A stretch of 64,000 nucleotides of DNA from Streptococcus alactolyticus (GCF_012277075.1 NZ_JAAXMT010000004.1:1-64000); one strand, 5' to 3'; positions 36,394-45,989 are shown, counted from the stretch's first letter. Numbers and translations: made by a program. Notes: generated from the letters alone by a model not told the origin.

Positions 36394-37627
36394 ATTGGCG
36401 TCCCAATAATCTTTTTACTTGTTGGATGGCCTTGTATCTAAGCGGTCGAGGGTAATAGCGGAAAGTTCCCATCTTACGTGTGATATAGCCATTGTAGTTT
36501 TGTTTGAAGCGTAAAACACCATCTGAACCATCAAAATTTCCAGTGATACCAAGCAAATTATAATTGGTAATGCCGCGTTTGATGGCTTGCAACATAACGT
36601 ATTCCTGAAGCAAGGCAGGTGCGTAGAATTTATTAAATTCTGGATAAGAGCCTGAGAATAGGTAGACAGCTTCTTGTTTGGTGTAAACAAAGAGGCTACC
36701 TGCCAAGGTTACGTGTTGTGTTCCGTATTTGGCAATAAATGCTTTGGCTTCTGCAATACGAACGTCAAAGGTGTCGGATTGGCTGGCTAATTCGCGCAGC
36801 TGATTTTGTTTCTTCTCGGAATGAGGATTTTTCTCCAAATCAGCTTTGAGTTTAGCTATTTTTTGCTTAAGTTTGCCTTGGTCATTTTCTAGATGATTTA
36901 GATAATCTTGAAAATTAAGGCTTGCTACCATAAATTCACAAGAATCCCCAAAACTGTCGTAAAAATCTTGATAATATTCAAGGGATTTGTCCATGTAATC
37001 TCGACGGTCTGAGGTAGCAGAAGTGATTTCTTTAAAAAGAGGCAATTCCTCTCGGTCAAGCTTTCTTAGCGTAATGCCAAAGGTCTTGGCTTTCTTAACC
37101 AATGGACGTCCTTTTTTGCTGAAGGATTTGAGCAGGGATTTGTCATCTAAGTCTGTCAAATCCTTGAGGTAATGCCAATCAGGTTCGCCACCAGGGTAGC
37201 CAGTCAAAAGCCCGTCATGCTGGTAACCAAGCGAGAGAAAATCCTCTAACAAGGCGGTTTGCTCTTGGTCAGTTGGCTTGCCATCGGTGTCGAATTGTTG
37301 GTAAGTGTCGTAGGGTTTCACCAATAATTCAAGGGCACCGTTTTCTTTGGCGTAGGTCTGCAATTCCTGATAAAAGGCTTTTAAATAGCGTTTATCGCGT
37401 GAAACGGGACCGGAATTGATTTCCATGTGCAAGCCCCCTGTCATTGGCAAGCTAAAAAGGATAGCAGCTACTTGCAATTGCCCTTGGTCTTTAAAGCCAA
37501 GATAGGCAACCTGATAACCACGTTTGCTGAGCAGCTCCGCCATTTCGCTAGATTGCATGAATGATTTGTAGGGAACGCTGTTACAAAAAGTCCTAAAAAC
37601 GTCTTTTTCAATAATCTCAAGAGGCAT
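36392..37627 (-). CDS. murN: Peptidoglycan branched-peptide aminoacyltransferase MurN
   Basis: FemABX-family tRNA-dependent aminoacyltransferase that adds the second residue of the interpeptide bridge on lipid II. 411 aa: GNAT-like halves interrupted by a coiled-coil arm (DQGKLKQKIAKLKADLEKNP near 245-264), the motif GGLHMEINSGPV, and LLGITGNFDGSDGVLRFKQN at the C-terminus. Its ATG overlaps the murM stop as TAATG, so the two are translationally coupled. Acts at the cytosolic membrane face. Confidence 0.9.
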   Translation of the reverse strand: MPLEIIEKDVFRTFCNSVPYKSFMQSSEMAELLSKRGYQVAYLGFKDQGQLQVAAILFSLPMTGGLHMEINSGPVSRDKRYLKAFYQELQTYAKENGALELLVKPYDTYQQFDTDGKPTDQEQTALLEDFLSLGYQHDGLLTGYPGGEPDWHYLKDLTDLDDKSLLKSFSKKGRPLVKKAKTFGITLRKLDREELPLFKEITSATSDRRDYMDKSLEYYQDFYDSFGDSCEFMVASLNFQDYLNHLENDQGKLKQKIAKLKADLEKNPHSEKKQNQLRELASQSDTFDVRIAEAKAFIAKYGTQHVTLAGSLFVYTKQEAVYLFSGSYPEFNKFYAPALLQEYVMLQAIKRGITNYNLLGITGNFDGSDGVLRFKQNYNGYITRKMGTFRYYPRPLRYKAIQQVKRLLGRQ

Positions 37628-38841
37628 TAATGGCCATTTCTCCTTTGTTTGCGAATGTTGTAAGCAAGGTTAGATAGCCCATAAAGAGCACGATTGACAG
37701 GAATGTTGAATTCGCCAATGAACTCTTCGATGGTTGGGTTGAAGTTTGTTTTAAATTTGGTTAAACCGTCGTCAAGTGTCCCTTCAACACCACCCATATT
37801 TGCCCAAATGATGCCATCAGCGTAGGCATCTTCAAAAGCTTTTGGATAGAGTGAATATTGTGGGTAGAATTTTTTGAATTCATCATTCATACCAGCGTAA
37901 AGCATTTCCATGACGTTGCCAAATGATACAGACAAGATACCTGCAATAATGAGTTCATCTGGGTATTTTTGAACGAATTCTTCAAATTCTGCAATGTATT
38001 TTGTGACAGAATTCTTTTGTTGGGTTAATTTGGTCAAACGTTTTTTCTGGTTTTCTTTTGTTTCTGCTAAATCTTTTTCAATTTGAGCAAGTTGTTCTTT
38101 GTATTCCGCTAGGCGTTTTGGTAAATTAACTTTGGCAAGGTGAAGGTAAGCATCATCACCGTAAGTTTCCATCATTTTGCGGAAATAATCTTCGTTACGA
38201 AGAGCAACCCCTTTACGATTTTCTGTAAGAGCAACGACGTCTGCAAAGGCTTTGACATCATCGATGCTTCCACGGCTAGTTATCACACCACGGTGAATCG
38301 CATCTTTCATCAAGCGTTTGGTGTGCTTAGGAAATGTTGCAGTCATGTCTTCTTGGGTATAGACATTGGCTTGGTAACGCGGTTGAATGCTTTCAGCAAT
38401 CGTTGTTGTGCGTCCAGTCCATTCACAACCTGCAGCCTTCAAGTTTTCGATAGCCGTAAGGGTTTCTGCATTTTCTTCCACGTTTTCACCGATTTTGTAT
38501 TGTTTGAGCAACAAAGCTGGGTCAATTTTGATGAAGAGGGCACGTTTGGTTTTTCCGAATTTTTTGAGTGAGTTGATGACAAAGGCAACTAATTCTTTGT
38601 CACTGTAATCCATAATGGGTCCGCGAGGAATGTAAAGCATGGTGAAGCCAAGTGGCAAGGATTTGATGAGAACAGATGCTGATGCCACTAATTGGCCATC
38701 TTTGTAGAAACCAAGACGTTCATTGTCCCAGTTGTCCTTGATTTTTGCCCAATTAGATGATTGCAACAGATTGGTTTGGTCACTTGCTTTGGCAAATTGG
38801 TCGTGTTCTTCAGCAGAAATGCCGATTTTATAGCTATACAT
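37627..38841 (-). CDS. murM: Peptidoglycan branched-peptide aminoacyltransferase MurM
   Basis: First aminoacyltransferase of the lipid II cross-bridge pathway. 404 aa, MYSYKIGISAEEHDQF at the start, LLQSSNWAKIKDNW, IPRGPIMDY, a coiled-coil arm (YKEQLAQIEKDLAETKENQK), and the C-terminal NMGGVEGTLDDGLTKFK. The start at 38841 is chosen because it overlaps the upstream HAD stop (TAATG). In pneumococci MurM level sets wall branching and beta-lactam tolerance. Order HAD-murM-murN is one operon. Confidence 0.9.
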   Translation of the reverse strand: MYSYKIGISAEEHDQFAKASDQTNLLQSSNWAKIKDNWDNERLGFYKDGQLVASASVLIKSLPLGFTMLYIPRGPIMDYSDKELVAFVINSLKKFGKTKRALFIKIDPALLLKQYKIGENVEENAETLTAIENLKAAGCEWTGRTTTIAESIQPRYQANVYTQEDMTATFPKHTKRLMKDAIHRGVITSRGSIDDVKAFADVVALTENRKGVALRNEDYFRKMMETYGDDAYLHLAKVNLPKRLAEYKEQLAQIEKDLAETKENQKKRLTKLTQQKNSVTKYIAEFEEFVQKYPDELIIAGILSVSFGNVMEMLYAGMNDEFKKFYPQYSLYPKAFEDAYADGIIWANMGGVEGTLDDGLTKFKTNFNPTIEEFIGEFNIPVNRALYGLSNLAYNIRKQRRNGH

Positions 38842-39650
38842 TATTTTAAAACCCACTTTCTAAGGGCGTAAGCAACGCCGCTTTCTTCATTTGATTTGGT
38901 GATATATTTGGCAATTTGTTTGAGTTCTGGTGTGCCATTTTCCATGACAACAGGATTGCCGACTGCCTCCAACATGGCTCGGTCATTTTCAGCATCACCG
39001 ATGGCCATTGTTTGGTCAAGGCTAAGTCCCATTTTTTCAGCAAGGTGTGTGATGGCATTGCCCTTGCTGGCTGTTTTGTTTAAGATTTCCAAATAAAATG
39101 GTGTTGATTTCACGATTGTGTATTTGTCGTAAAATTCTTGTGGGATTTTAGCAATAGCTGCATCAAGAATTTCAGGCTCATCGATAAACATCATTTTAAT
39201 GATTTCCTTGTCGCCCATTTCTTCTGGTGTGCGGTAGTAAATAGGCATATTGACCAAGGTTGATTCGTGCACGGTGTATTTTCCAATGTTACGATTGGCA
39301 GTAAAAATCCCTTCTTTGGTAATGGCGTGCATGTGGACATTTAGCTTACGGCTGAGAAATTCAATATCAAGATAGTCATCATAGGTCATGACTTCTGTGA
39401 TGATGTTCTCACCTGTGGCCGTGTCTTGCACCAAGCCACCATTAAAAGTAATGACATAATCGCCAGTGTCTTTTAAGTTTAAGTCGTCCAGTAAGGTCTG
39501 AACACCAGCAATCGGACGTCCAGTAGCGATAACGACCTTAACCCCTTGTTTTTTAGCGTCTCGAACAGCTTCAAAAACCTCAGGTGTGATTTTGCGGTCA
39601 TTGGTCAGAAGCGTGCCGTCAATATCAACGGCAACTAGTTTAATTGACAT
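38841..39650 (-). CDS. Cof-type HAD-IIB phosphatase, first gene of the murMN operon
   Basis: 269 aa YidA-like phosphatase. Motif I VDIDGTLL (Asp9, Asp11), VVIATGRPIAG, and motif IV MAIGDAENDRAMLEAVGNPVVM. The ending SNEESGVAYALRKWVLK parallels the HAD at 2949. Its stop overlaps the murM start, so translation of all three genes is linked. Whether it has a wall-related substrate is unknown. Confidence 0.9.
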   Translation of the reverse strand: MSIKLVAVDIDGTLLTNDRKITPEVFEAVRDAKKQGVKVVIATGRPIAGVQTLLDDLNLKDTGDYVITFNGGLVQDTATGENIITEVMTYDDYLDIEFLSRKLNVHMHAITKEGIFTANRNIGKYTVHESTLVNMPIYYRTPEEMGDKEIIKMMFIDEPEILDAAIAKIPQEFYDKYTIVKSTPFYLEILNKTASKGNAITHLAEKMGLSLDQTMAIGDAENDRAMLEAVGNPVVMENGTPELKQIAKYITKSNEESGVAYALRKWVLK

Positions 39651-39766
39651 AGAGTATGGTATCCTTTCTAATTAGAAGAATCTACCTATATATCTTACTA
39701 AAAAGTGCCGTATTTGTCATGGAGATTCTAACAGATACGTCACTTTTTCAGTTTTTAACAATAAGG

Positions 39767-41065
39767 TTAGTCGTGGTAAGCAAAATGGTCGTTGGTAATG
39801 TAACTCATAAATTGCTCTTTGTCCTCAGTAAAGAGGTCATTTGCCTGCAACATTTCCTTTGGAAAATAGAAACGTCTATCACCGTAAGTTGTGCCTGACA
39901 AGGTCTTAACGATAGGTGATACGGTTGATAATTCGATGATAGAGCCATCTTTGCGAATCATGTTAATATCTGTTCGTGGTTCTTTTTTTTCAGGGCGGTA
40001 AATGTCATAAGGCAAATCAAAATTGGCATGAATACCCGTGTAATACTTAGGGTCAAAACCAACTGAATCAATCAACTTCACCAAGCAATCCAAATGCTTT
40101 TCAGCTGTCTCATCAAAGGTGATGGATTTGAAAATTTTACGGTTGACAAATCGACTGGCTAAATCCGCTAAAATATCATCGTCAGAAGCCATCCAAGCTT
40201 GAAAATAAGTGTTCATCACGCCATCGTCTAAAGCCAGATAATCCGACAAATCCGCTCGATTTTCCAGAAAAGGAATGAGATTTGGAGCGGTTTTCTTAAA
40301 GAAATGGCTGTCTTTTTGATAAAGGCGTTTGGCTCGTTTCAAAAGATTTTGTAGTAAGACTTCCATGCCACGGCTGGCAGGGTGAAAATAAACTTGCATA
40401 TACATTTGAAAACGACTGACAATGTAGTCCTCAACGGCGTGCATGCCATTGTATTCAAAGACAATACCATTTTTGACAGGACGAATGACACGCAAAATGC
40501 GGGTTAAATCAAATTGCCCGTATTTTGTGCCACTGTAATAAGAATCCCTAAGCAAATAGTCCATGCGGTCACAGTCAATTTGGCTAGAAATCAGTTGCAC
40601 CACTTGTTTATTGGGATAGGTGTGGTTGATGACACTAGCCACTTTTTCTGGAAAATCAGGAGCCACTCGTCGCAAAATAGCGTTGATTTCAGTATCAGAA
40701 CTGATAATGATTTCCTGAGTGAAGGCTTCATGGTCAGTGCCAAACAATTTTTCAAATGTGTGGGAATAGGCCCCGTGCCCCACATCGTGCAAGAGCCCTG
40801 CCACCATGGTTAAAAGATTTTCATCAGTGTTCCAAATGTCGGGAAATTTTTCCTCAAAAATCTCAGTAACACGCCTAGCAATGTCATAAACGCCTAGACA
40901 ATGCGAAAAGCGGCTGTGCTCGGCACCATGAAAGGTAAAGGCTGTCGTTGGGACTTGCTTGATGCGACGCAAACGTTGAAATTCTGCTGTGTTGATAAGA
41001 TCATAAACCACGCGGTGATTGACCGTTATATAATTGTGAATAGGATCACGAAATACTTTTTTCAT
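39767..41065 (-). CDS. HD domain phosphohydrolase, YwfO-like dNTPase
   Basis: 432 aa. HD-domain residues are visible as His in HSRFSHCLGVYDIA (~55-63) and HD in AGLLHDVGHGAYSHTFE, the pattern of deoxynucleoside triphosphate triphosphohydrolases such as B. subtilis YwfO and E. faecalis EF1143. The N-terminal KVFRDPIHNYITV is typical of this group. Monocistronic on the minus strand. It may regulate dNTP pools; substrate specificity not shown by sequence. Confidence 0.87.
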   Translation of the reverse strand: MKKVFRDPIHNYITVNHRVVYDLINTAEFQRLRRIKQVPTTAFTFHGAEHSRFSHCLGVYDIARRVTEIFEEKFPDIWNTDENLLTMVAGLLHDVGHGAYSHTFEKLFGTDHEAFTQEIIISSDTEINAILRRVAPDFPEKVASVINHTYPNKQVVQLISSQIDCDRMDYLLRDSYYSGTKYGQFDLTRILRVIRPVKNGIVFEYNGMHAVEDYIVSRFQMYMQVYFHPASRGMEVLLQNLLKRAKRLYQKDSHFFKKTAPNLIPFLENRADLSDYLALDDGVMNTYFQAWMASDDDILADLASRFVNRKIFKSITFDETAEKHLDCLVKLIDSVGFDPKYYTGIHANFDLPYDIYRPEKKEPRTDINMIRKDGSIIELSTVSPIVKTLSGTTYGDRRFYFPKEMLQANDLFTEDKEQFMSYITNDHFAYHD

Positions 41066-41136
41066 TCATGCTCCCATTATACCAAAAAACGACTGGAAAC
41101 CCCTAATCAAAGCATGTCAGACTTCTGTGCCCAAAG

Positions 41137-41165
41137 TTGTCATTCCAAGCGTTAAAAGGTATAAT
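41137..41165 (+). promoter_or_regulatory. Promoter of the DUF1934 gene
   Basis: TTGTCA (41137-41142), 17 bases, TATAAT (41160-41165). Confidence 0.7.
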
Positions 41166-41242
41166 GAAAGAGACTTATCATGTAATAGAAAAGAGGGATT
41201 TGCCAGATTGATGGAGCTGTTGATTTGGCAGATGAGAGGATT

Positions 41243-41629
41243 ATGCAATTACAGATTCGCAATAAAATCATCATGGATAACGAGGTGGAGTGGGTTGACG
41301 AAAGCTATCCTGTTACCGTAACCCCAAAAAATCAATACCTTTATTTGACTTATGTCAATGAAGAAGATGAGAAAGTTATCATCAAGTGCAATCAAGAGGA
41401 ATTGGTCATGACGCGTTTTTCCACACCAAAATCCATCATGCGATTTCATGCCCAAAACCCTGCGGTTGTCTTGATTCCTACGCCGCTTGGTATCCAGCAT
41501 TTTAAAACAGAAACCAGCCATTATGTTTTTGACCCCGACAAGAAAAGTGTTACCTTGCATTATTGTTTAAAAGCCCTTGAGGGAGAGTCTGCTTTGGCTG
41601 ATTACGAGCTAGAATTGCGCTGGCAATAA
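41243..41629 (+). CDS. DUF1934 family protein (YwiB-like)
   Basis: 128 aa beta-rich, calycin-like small cytosolic protein of the DUF1934/YwiB family. The start ATG 41243 (MQLQIRNKIIMDN) has GAGAGGATT directly before it; a TTG six codons earlier is rejected. Conserved bits include YLYLTYVNEEDEKVIIKCNQ and PTPLGIQHFKTETSHYVF. Nothing in the context gives a function; it precedes the Mn-responsive ATPase but has its own promoter. Confidence 0.8.
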   Translation: MQLQIRNKIIMDNEVEWVDESYPVTVTPKNQYLYLTYVNEEDEKVIIKCNQEELVMTRFSTPKSIMRFHAQNPAVVLIPTPLGIQHFKTETSHYVFDPDKKSVTLHYCLKALEGESALADYELELRWQ

Positions 41630-41652
41630 GGCTTTGAAATAGGGAAAGCTGG

Positions 41653-41681
41653 TTGACAAATGCCTTGAAAATTGGTATTAT
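41653..41681 (+). promoter_or_regulatory. Strong promoter of the riboswitch/ATPase unit
   Basis: Perfect TTGACA (41653-41658), 17 bases, TATTAT (41676-41681) with TGG extension. Confidence 0.8.
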
Positions 41682-41689
41682 GACCATGT

Positions 41690-41800
41690 ATCAAGGGAGT
41701 AGCAGACGGGGATTCCCGTGGCCTAGTCGTCAATACGAAAGAAATTTCCGGCTATGTCTTAAACAGCGAGACTTGTTTTTTAAAACAGGTCTCTTTTCTA
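41690..41800 (+). ncRNA. yybP-ykoY manganese riboswitch with terminator
   Basis: Conserved aptamer blocks CAAGGGAGTAGC, CCGGCTATGTCTTAAACAGCGAGAC are in the expected order. The terminator GAGACTTGTTTT (41768-41779) pairs with AAAACAGGTCTC (41782-41793), followed by CTTTTCT. The 3' strand of the aptamer is shared with the terminator, which fits metal-induced antitermination. Mn binding is established for this family. Confidence 0.9.
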
Positions 41801-41832
41801 TTTAGGAAAGAAGACCGAAGGAGGAAACTATT

Positions 41833-44514
41833 TTGTCTAAAGAACAAAGCAAAGATTTGTTTTATTTGAAGAGCGAGGACGAAACGCTTGACGCCTTGCA
41901 CACCACCCGTGACGGTTTATCTGCGGCAGAAGCTAAAAAACGTTTAGATGAATATGGTCACAACGAACTTGAAGAAGCCCAGAAACGCTCATTGTTGGCT
42001 AAGTTTCTTGACCAATTCAAGGACTTGATGATTATTATCTTGCTTGTTGCAGCTGCCTTATCTGTTATCACTGAAGGAACAGAAGGGCTTACCGATGCTT
42101 TGATTATCCTAGCCGTTGTTGTGCTTAATGCGGCTTTTGGGGTTTATCAAGAAGGGCAAGCTGAAGCAGCCATTGAAGCTTTGAAAGATATGTCTAGCCA
42201 AGTGGCGCGTGTCAGCCGTGACGGACATGTCGTTGAAATTGATTCGAGAGAATTGGTTCCTGGTGATATTGTCATGTTGGAGGCCGGTGATGTGGTGCCT
42301 GCTGATATGCGTTTGTTAGAAGTCGCTTCCTTAAAAATTGAAGAAGCTGCCCTGACAGGGGAATCTGTTCCAGTTGAAAAGAGTTTGTCTATTAAAGTGG
42401 CTGATGATGCTGGTATTGGTGACCGTGTCAACATGGCTTACCAAAACTCTAACGTGACTTATGGTCGTGGTGTTGGGGTTGTTGTCAATACAGGTCATTA
42501 CACCGAAGTTGGTAAAATTGCTGATATGCTTGCCAACGCAGACGAAACAGACACCCCATTGAAGCAAAACTTGAACCAATTGTCTAAGGTTCTTACTTAC
42601 TTGGTTGTTGGTATTGCTATCGTGACCTTTATCGTCGGGGTATTTGTCCGTGGTGAAGAACCTGTTGAAGGCTTGATGACTTCTGTTGCCTTGGCGGTTG
42701 CTGCTATTCCAGAAGGGCTACCCGCTATTGTAACCATCGTCTTGTCAATGGGAACAACAACCCTTGCCAAACGCAATGCCATCGTTCGTAAATTGCCAGC
42801 CGTTGAAACCCTTGGTTCAACCGAAATTATCGCTTCAGATAAAACCGGAACATTGACCATGAATCAAATGACGGTTGAAAAAATCTACACTAGTGGCCAA
42901 TTATTGGACGCTAAAGCAACGATTCCAGCTGATGATAAGACCTTGCGTATCATGAATTTTGCTAATGATACCAAGATTGACCCAGAAGGCAATCTCATTG
43001 GTGACCCAACCGAAACGGCCTTGGTTCAATTTGGTTTAGACCACGACTTTGATGTTCGTGATGTGCTTAAAAACGAACCTCGTGTGGCAGAATTGCCATT
43101 TGATTCTGACCGTAAGTTGATGTCAACGATTCACGAAGAAGCCGATGGACGCTACTTTGTGGCGGTTAAAGGGGCACCTGACCAACTCTTAAAACGTGTC
43201 ACTCGCATTGAGGACAATGGCCAAGTTCGTGCTATTACAGATGACGAAAGAGCTACTATCTTATCACTCAATACAGACTTGGCTAAACAAGCCCTTCGTG
43301 TATTGATGATGGCTTACAAATACATTCCTGAAATTCCAAGTTTGGATTCCAAAAATGTGGAATCAGATTTGATTTTTGCAGGTCTTGTCGGTATGATTGA
43401 CCCAGAACGTCCTGAAGCTGCCAAAGCTGTTAAGGTAGCCAAGGAAGCTGGTATTCGTCCTATCATGATTACCGGGGACCACCAAGATACTGCGGAAGCT
43501 ATTGCTAAACGTCTAGGCATTATCGAAGATGACGGCCAAAACCATGTCTTTACTGGTGCTGAACTCAACGAATTGTCTGACGACGAATTCCAAAAAGTCT
43601 TTAAACAATATTCTGTTTATGCGCGTGTGTCACCAGAACACAAGGTGCGTATCGTTAAAGCTTGGCAAAATGAAGGTAAAGTTGTTGCTATGACTGGTGA
43701 TGGTGTCAATGATGCGCCATCGTTGAAAACAGCTGATATTGGTATCGGTATGGGGATTACGGGTACAGAAGTGGCAAAAGGTGCTTCTGATATGGTCCTT
43801 GCCGATGATAACTTTGCGACAATCATTGTTGCTGTTGAAGAAGGACGTAAGGTCTTCTCAAACATTCAAAAATCCATTCAATACCTTCTTTCAGCCAATA
43901 TGGCCGAAGTGCTTACCATCTTCTTTGCGACCTTGTTTGGTTGGGATGTGCTTCAACCCGTTCATTTGCTTTGGATTAACTTGGTAACCGATACGCTACC
44001 AGCCATCGCCTTGGGTGTAGAACCTGCTGAACCTGGCGTTATGAAACACAAACCTCGTGGACGTCAATCCAACTTCTTTGACGGTGGGGTTATGGGAGCT
44101 ATTATCTATCAAGGTATTTTCCAAACCTTGCTTGTCCTTGCCGTTTATGGTTGGGCAATCATGTTCCCAGAACACTCACAAGCTCACATGGTACACGAAG
44201 ATGCCTTGACAATGGCCTTTGCGACACTTGGTCTTATCCAATTAGTCCACGCCTTCAACGTTAAGTCCGTTTACCAATCAATCTTTACTGTTGGTGCCTT
44301 TAGAAATAGAACCTTCAACCGGGCTATCCCAGTGGCCTTCTTGCTCTTGATGGTAACCATCGTTGTGCCAGGATTTAATCAATTGTTCCACGTTTCTCAC
44401 TTGAGCGTGGGTCAATGGACTGCCGTTATCATTAGTAGTTTGATGATGCTTGTCTTGACCGAAATTGTCAAAGCTATTCAACGTGCACTTGGACAAGATG
44501 AAAAAGCCATTTAG
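41833..44514 (+). CDS. mgtA: P-type cation-exporting ATPase (MgtA/CaxP-like)
   Basis: 893 aa P2-type ATPase in the cytoplasmic membrane. TGES in LTGESVPVEKS, phosphorylation loop SDKTGTLTMNQ with Asp336, GDGVNDAPSLK near 622, and about ten membrane helices. It starts at TTG (MSKEQSKDLF) ten bases after GGAGG. The yybP-ykoY leader implies induction by Mn(II). The pneumococcal homologue with the same leader exports Mn (and was first described as a calcium pump). No N-terminal metal-binding domain. Confidence 0.93.
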   Translation: MSKEQSKDLFYLKSEDETLDALHTTRDGLSAAEAKKRLDEYGHNELEEAQKRSLLAKFLDQFKDLMIIILLVAAALSVITEGTEGLTDALIILAVVVLNAAFGVYQEGQAEAAIEALKDMSSQVARVSRDGHVVEIDSRELVPGDIVMLEAGDVVPADMRLLEVASLKIEEAALTGESVPVEKSLSIKVADDAGIGDRVNMAYQNSNVTYGRGVGVVVNTGHYTEVGKIADMLANADETDTPLKQNLNQLSKVLTYLVVGIAIVTFIVGVFVRGEEPVEGLMTSVALAVAAIPEGLPAIVTIVLSMGTTTLAKRNAIVRKLPAVETLGSTEIIASDKTGTLTMNQMTVEKIYTSGQLLDAKATIPADDKTLRIMNFANDTKIDPEGNLIGDPTETALVQFGLDHDFDVRDVLKNEPRVAELPFDSDRKLMSTIHEEADGRYFVAVKGAPDQLLKRVTRIEDNGQVRAITDDERATILSLNTDLAKQALRVLMMAYKYIPEIPSLDSKNVESDLIFAGLVGMIDPERPEAAKAVKVAKEAGIRPIMITGDHQDTAEAIAKRLGIIEDDGQNHVFTGAELNELSDDEFQKVFKQYSVYARVSPEHKVRIVKAWQNEGKVVAMTGDGVNDAPSLKTADIGIGMGITGTEVAKGASDMVLADDNFATIIVAVEEGRKVFSNIQKSIQYLLSANMAEVLTIFFATLFGWDVLQPVHLLWINLVTDTLPAIALGVEPAEPGVMKHKPRGRQSNFFDGGVMGAIIYQGIFQTLLVLAVYGWAIMFPEHSQAHMVHEDALTMAFATLGLIQLVHAFNVKSVYQSIFTVGAFRNRTFNRAIPVAFLLLMVTIVVPGFNQLFHVSHLSVGQWTAVIISSLMMLVLTEIVKAIQRALGQDEKAI

Positions 44515-44526
44515 AGATTTCTAAAT

Positions 44527-44573
44527 AATAACAAAAGAATCAGATTGCTTAGCAGTCTGATTCTTTTGTTATG
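44527..44573 (+). terminator. Long-stem terminator after the ATPase gene
   Basis: ATAACAAAAGAATCAGA-type arm pairs with its complement ending TCTTTTGTTAT over about 20 bp, loop TTAG. Confidence 0.9.
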
Positions 44574-44586
44574 TGACTTTCAGTCC

Positions 44587-44638
44587 GTCACGCTCCGCAA
44601 GGTGCGTGACAAATAAACCACCCGCTATGCGGGTGGTT
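44587..44638. repeat. Two tandem GC-rich hairpins (possible IS200/IS605-type end)
   Basis: Hairpin 1: GTCACGC-T-CC pairs with GG-T-GCGTGAC around a GCAA tetraloop (44587-44610). Hairpin 2: AACCACCCGC pairs perfectly with GCGGGTGGTT around TAT (44616-44638). The 331-base gene-free stretch 44515-44845 otherwise holds the ATPase terminator, a small CTGCT/AGCAG hairpin (44732-44746) and the prfB leader. Confidence 0.6.
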
Positions 44639-44845
44639 AGTGGTGTCGTCATGGTGGTGTGATGTTTTGTTATCCATTTGTCATTTTCTTGTTGTGATTG
44701 CCAAATGCCTTTTTGGTACTATTGTGTTAGTCTGCTGAATTAGCAGCTAAATAGTCAATAGGAAAACCCTTTCTGGCACCTATAATGGTAATTTTGCTTC
44801 CTTTGTGATAGAATAGGAAGAAGTAATGAATAAAGGAGTATGCTC

Positions 44846-45941
44846 ATGGAAGTGGCTGAAATTCGCCAAAAAATAGTAGAAAACCAAGAGAAGTTGACTA
44901 GCTTCAGGAGGTCTCTTTGACTTAGACCGTCTGGAAGAAGATATCGCACTTCTTGAAAATAAAATGACGGAGCCTGATTTTTGGGATGACAATATTGCAG
45001 CCCAGAAAACCTCTCAAGAACTCAACGAACTCAAGCAAAAATATGACACTTTTAATACCATGCAAGAGTTGTCTGATGAAACAGAGCTTTATTTGGAAAT
45101 GTTGGATGAGGATAGTTCGGTTCAGTCTGATTTAGAAGAAAGTTTAGAAAAGCTTGATAAAATCATGACAGGCTATGAGATGACCTTGTTGTTATCAGAG
45201 CCTTATGACCGCAACAATGCGATTTTGGAAATTCACCCAGGTTCAGGTGGTACCGAGGCGCAGGATTGGGCAGATATGCTCTTTCGTATGTACACCCGTT
45301 ATGGTAATGCCAAAGGCTTTAAAGTTGAAACGCTTGATTACCAAGCAGGGGATGAAGCGGGTATTAAGTCTGTTACTTTGTTTTTTGAAGGGCCAAATGC
45401 TTACGGACTGTTGAAGTCTGAAATGGGTGTACACCGTTTGGTGCGTATCTCTCCATTTGACTCAGCCAAACGTCGCCACACGTCATTTAGTTCAGTCGAA
45501 GTAATGCCAGAATTGGATGATACGATTGAAGTGGAAATTCGTGATGACGACATCAAAATGGATACTTTCCGTTCTGGTGGTGCTGGTGGACAAAACGTCA
45601 ACAAGGTATCAACAGGGGTTCGTTTGACCCATATTCCAACAGGAATCGTGGTGTCGTCAACCGTTGATCGTACTCAATATGGTAACCGTGACCGTGCGAT
45701 GAAGATGTTGCAGGCGAAACTTTATCAGCTTGAGCAAGAGAAAAAAGCACAAGAAGTTGATGCTTTGAAGGGTGATAAAAAAGAAATCACATGGGGAAGT
45801 CAAATCCGTTCTTATGTGTTTACCCCCTATACGATGGTTAAAGATCATCGCACAGGATATGAAGTGGCACAAGTTGATAAAGTGATGGATGGTGACATTG
45901 ATGGTTTCATTGATGCCTATCTGAAATGGCGTATTGACTAG
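44846..45941 (+). CDS. prfB: Peptide chain release factor 2, programmed +1 frameshift plus two apparent indels
   Basis: RF2 ends translation at UGA and UAA. ATG 44846 follows AAAGGAG and encodes [12 protein letters not shown]. The autoregulatory site is intact: AGGAGG (44905-44910), TCT, then CTT TGA C at 44914-44920. To connect the ATG to that site one A must be missing near 44882 (GAA-AAC for [13 protein letters not shown]), and one A must be extra near 44940 ([15 protein letters not shown]). Two compensating single-A errors in an essential gene point to sequencing error. The rest has [15 protein letters not shown], the GGQ motif [11 protein letters not shown], and ends at 45941. ORF prediction from 44964 alone would miss the first ~40 residues. 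Confidence 0.9.
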
Positions 45942-45989
45942 GAAAACAGTAAGTTTTTTAGGATGATTAAATCGTAAAGGAAAATATAA

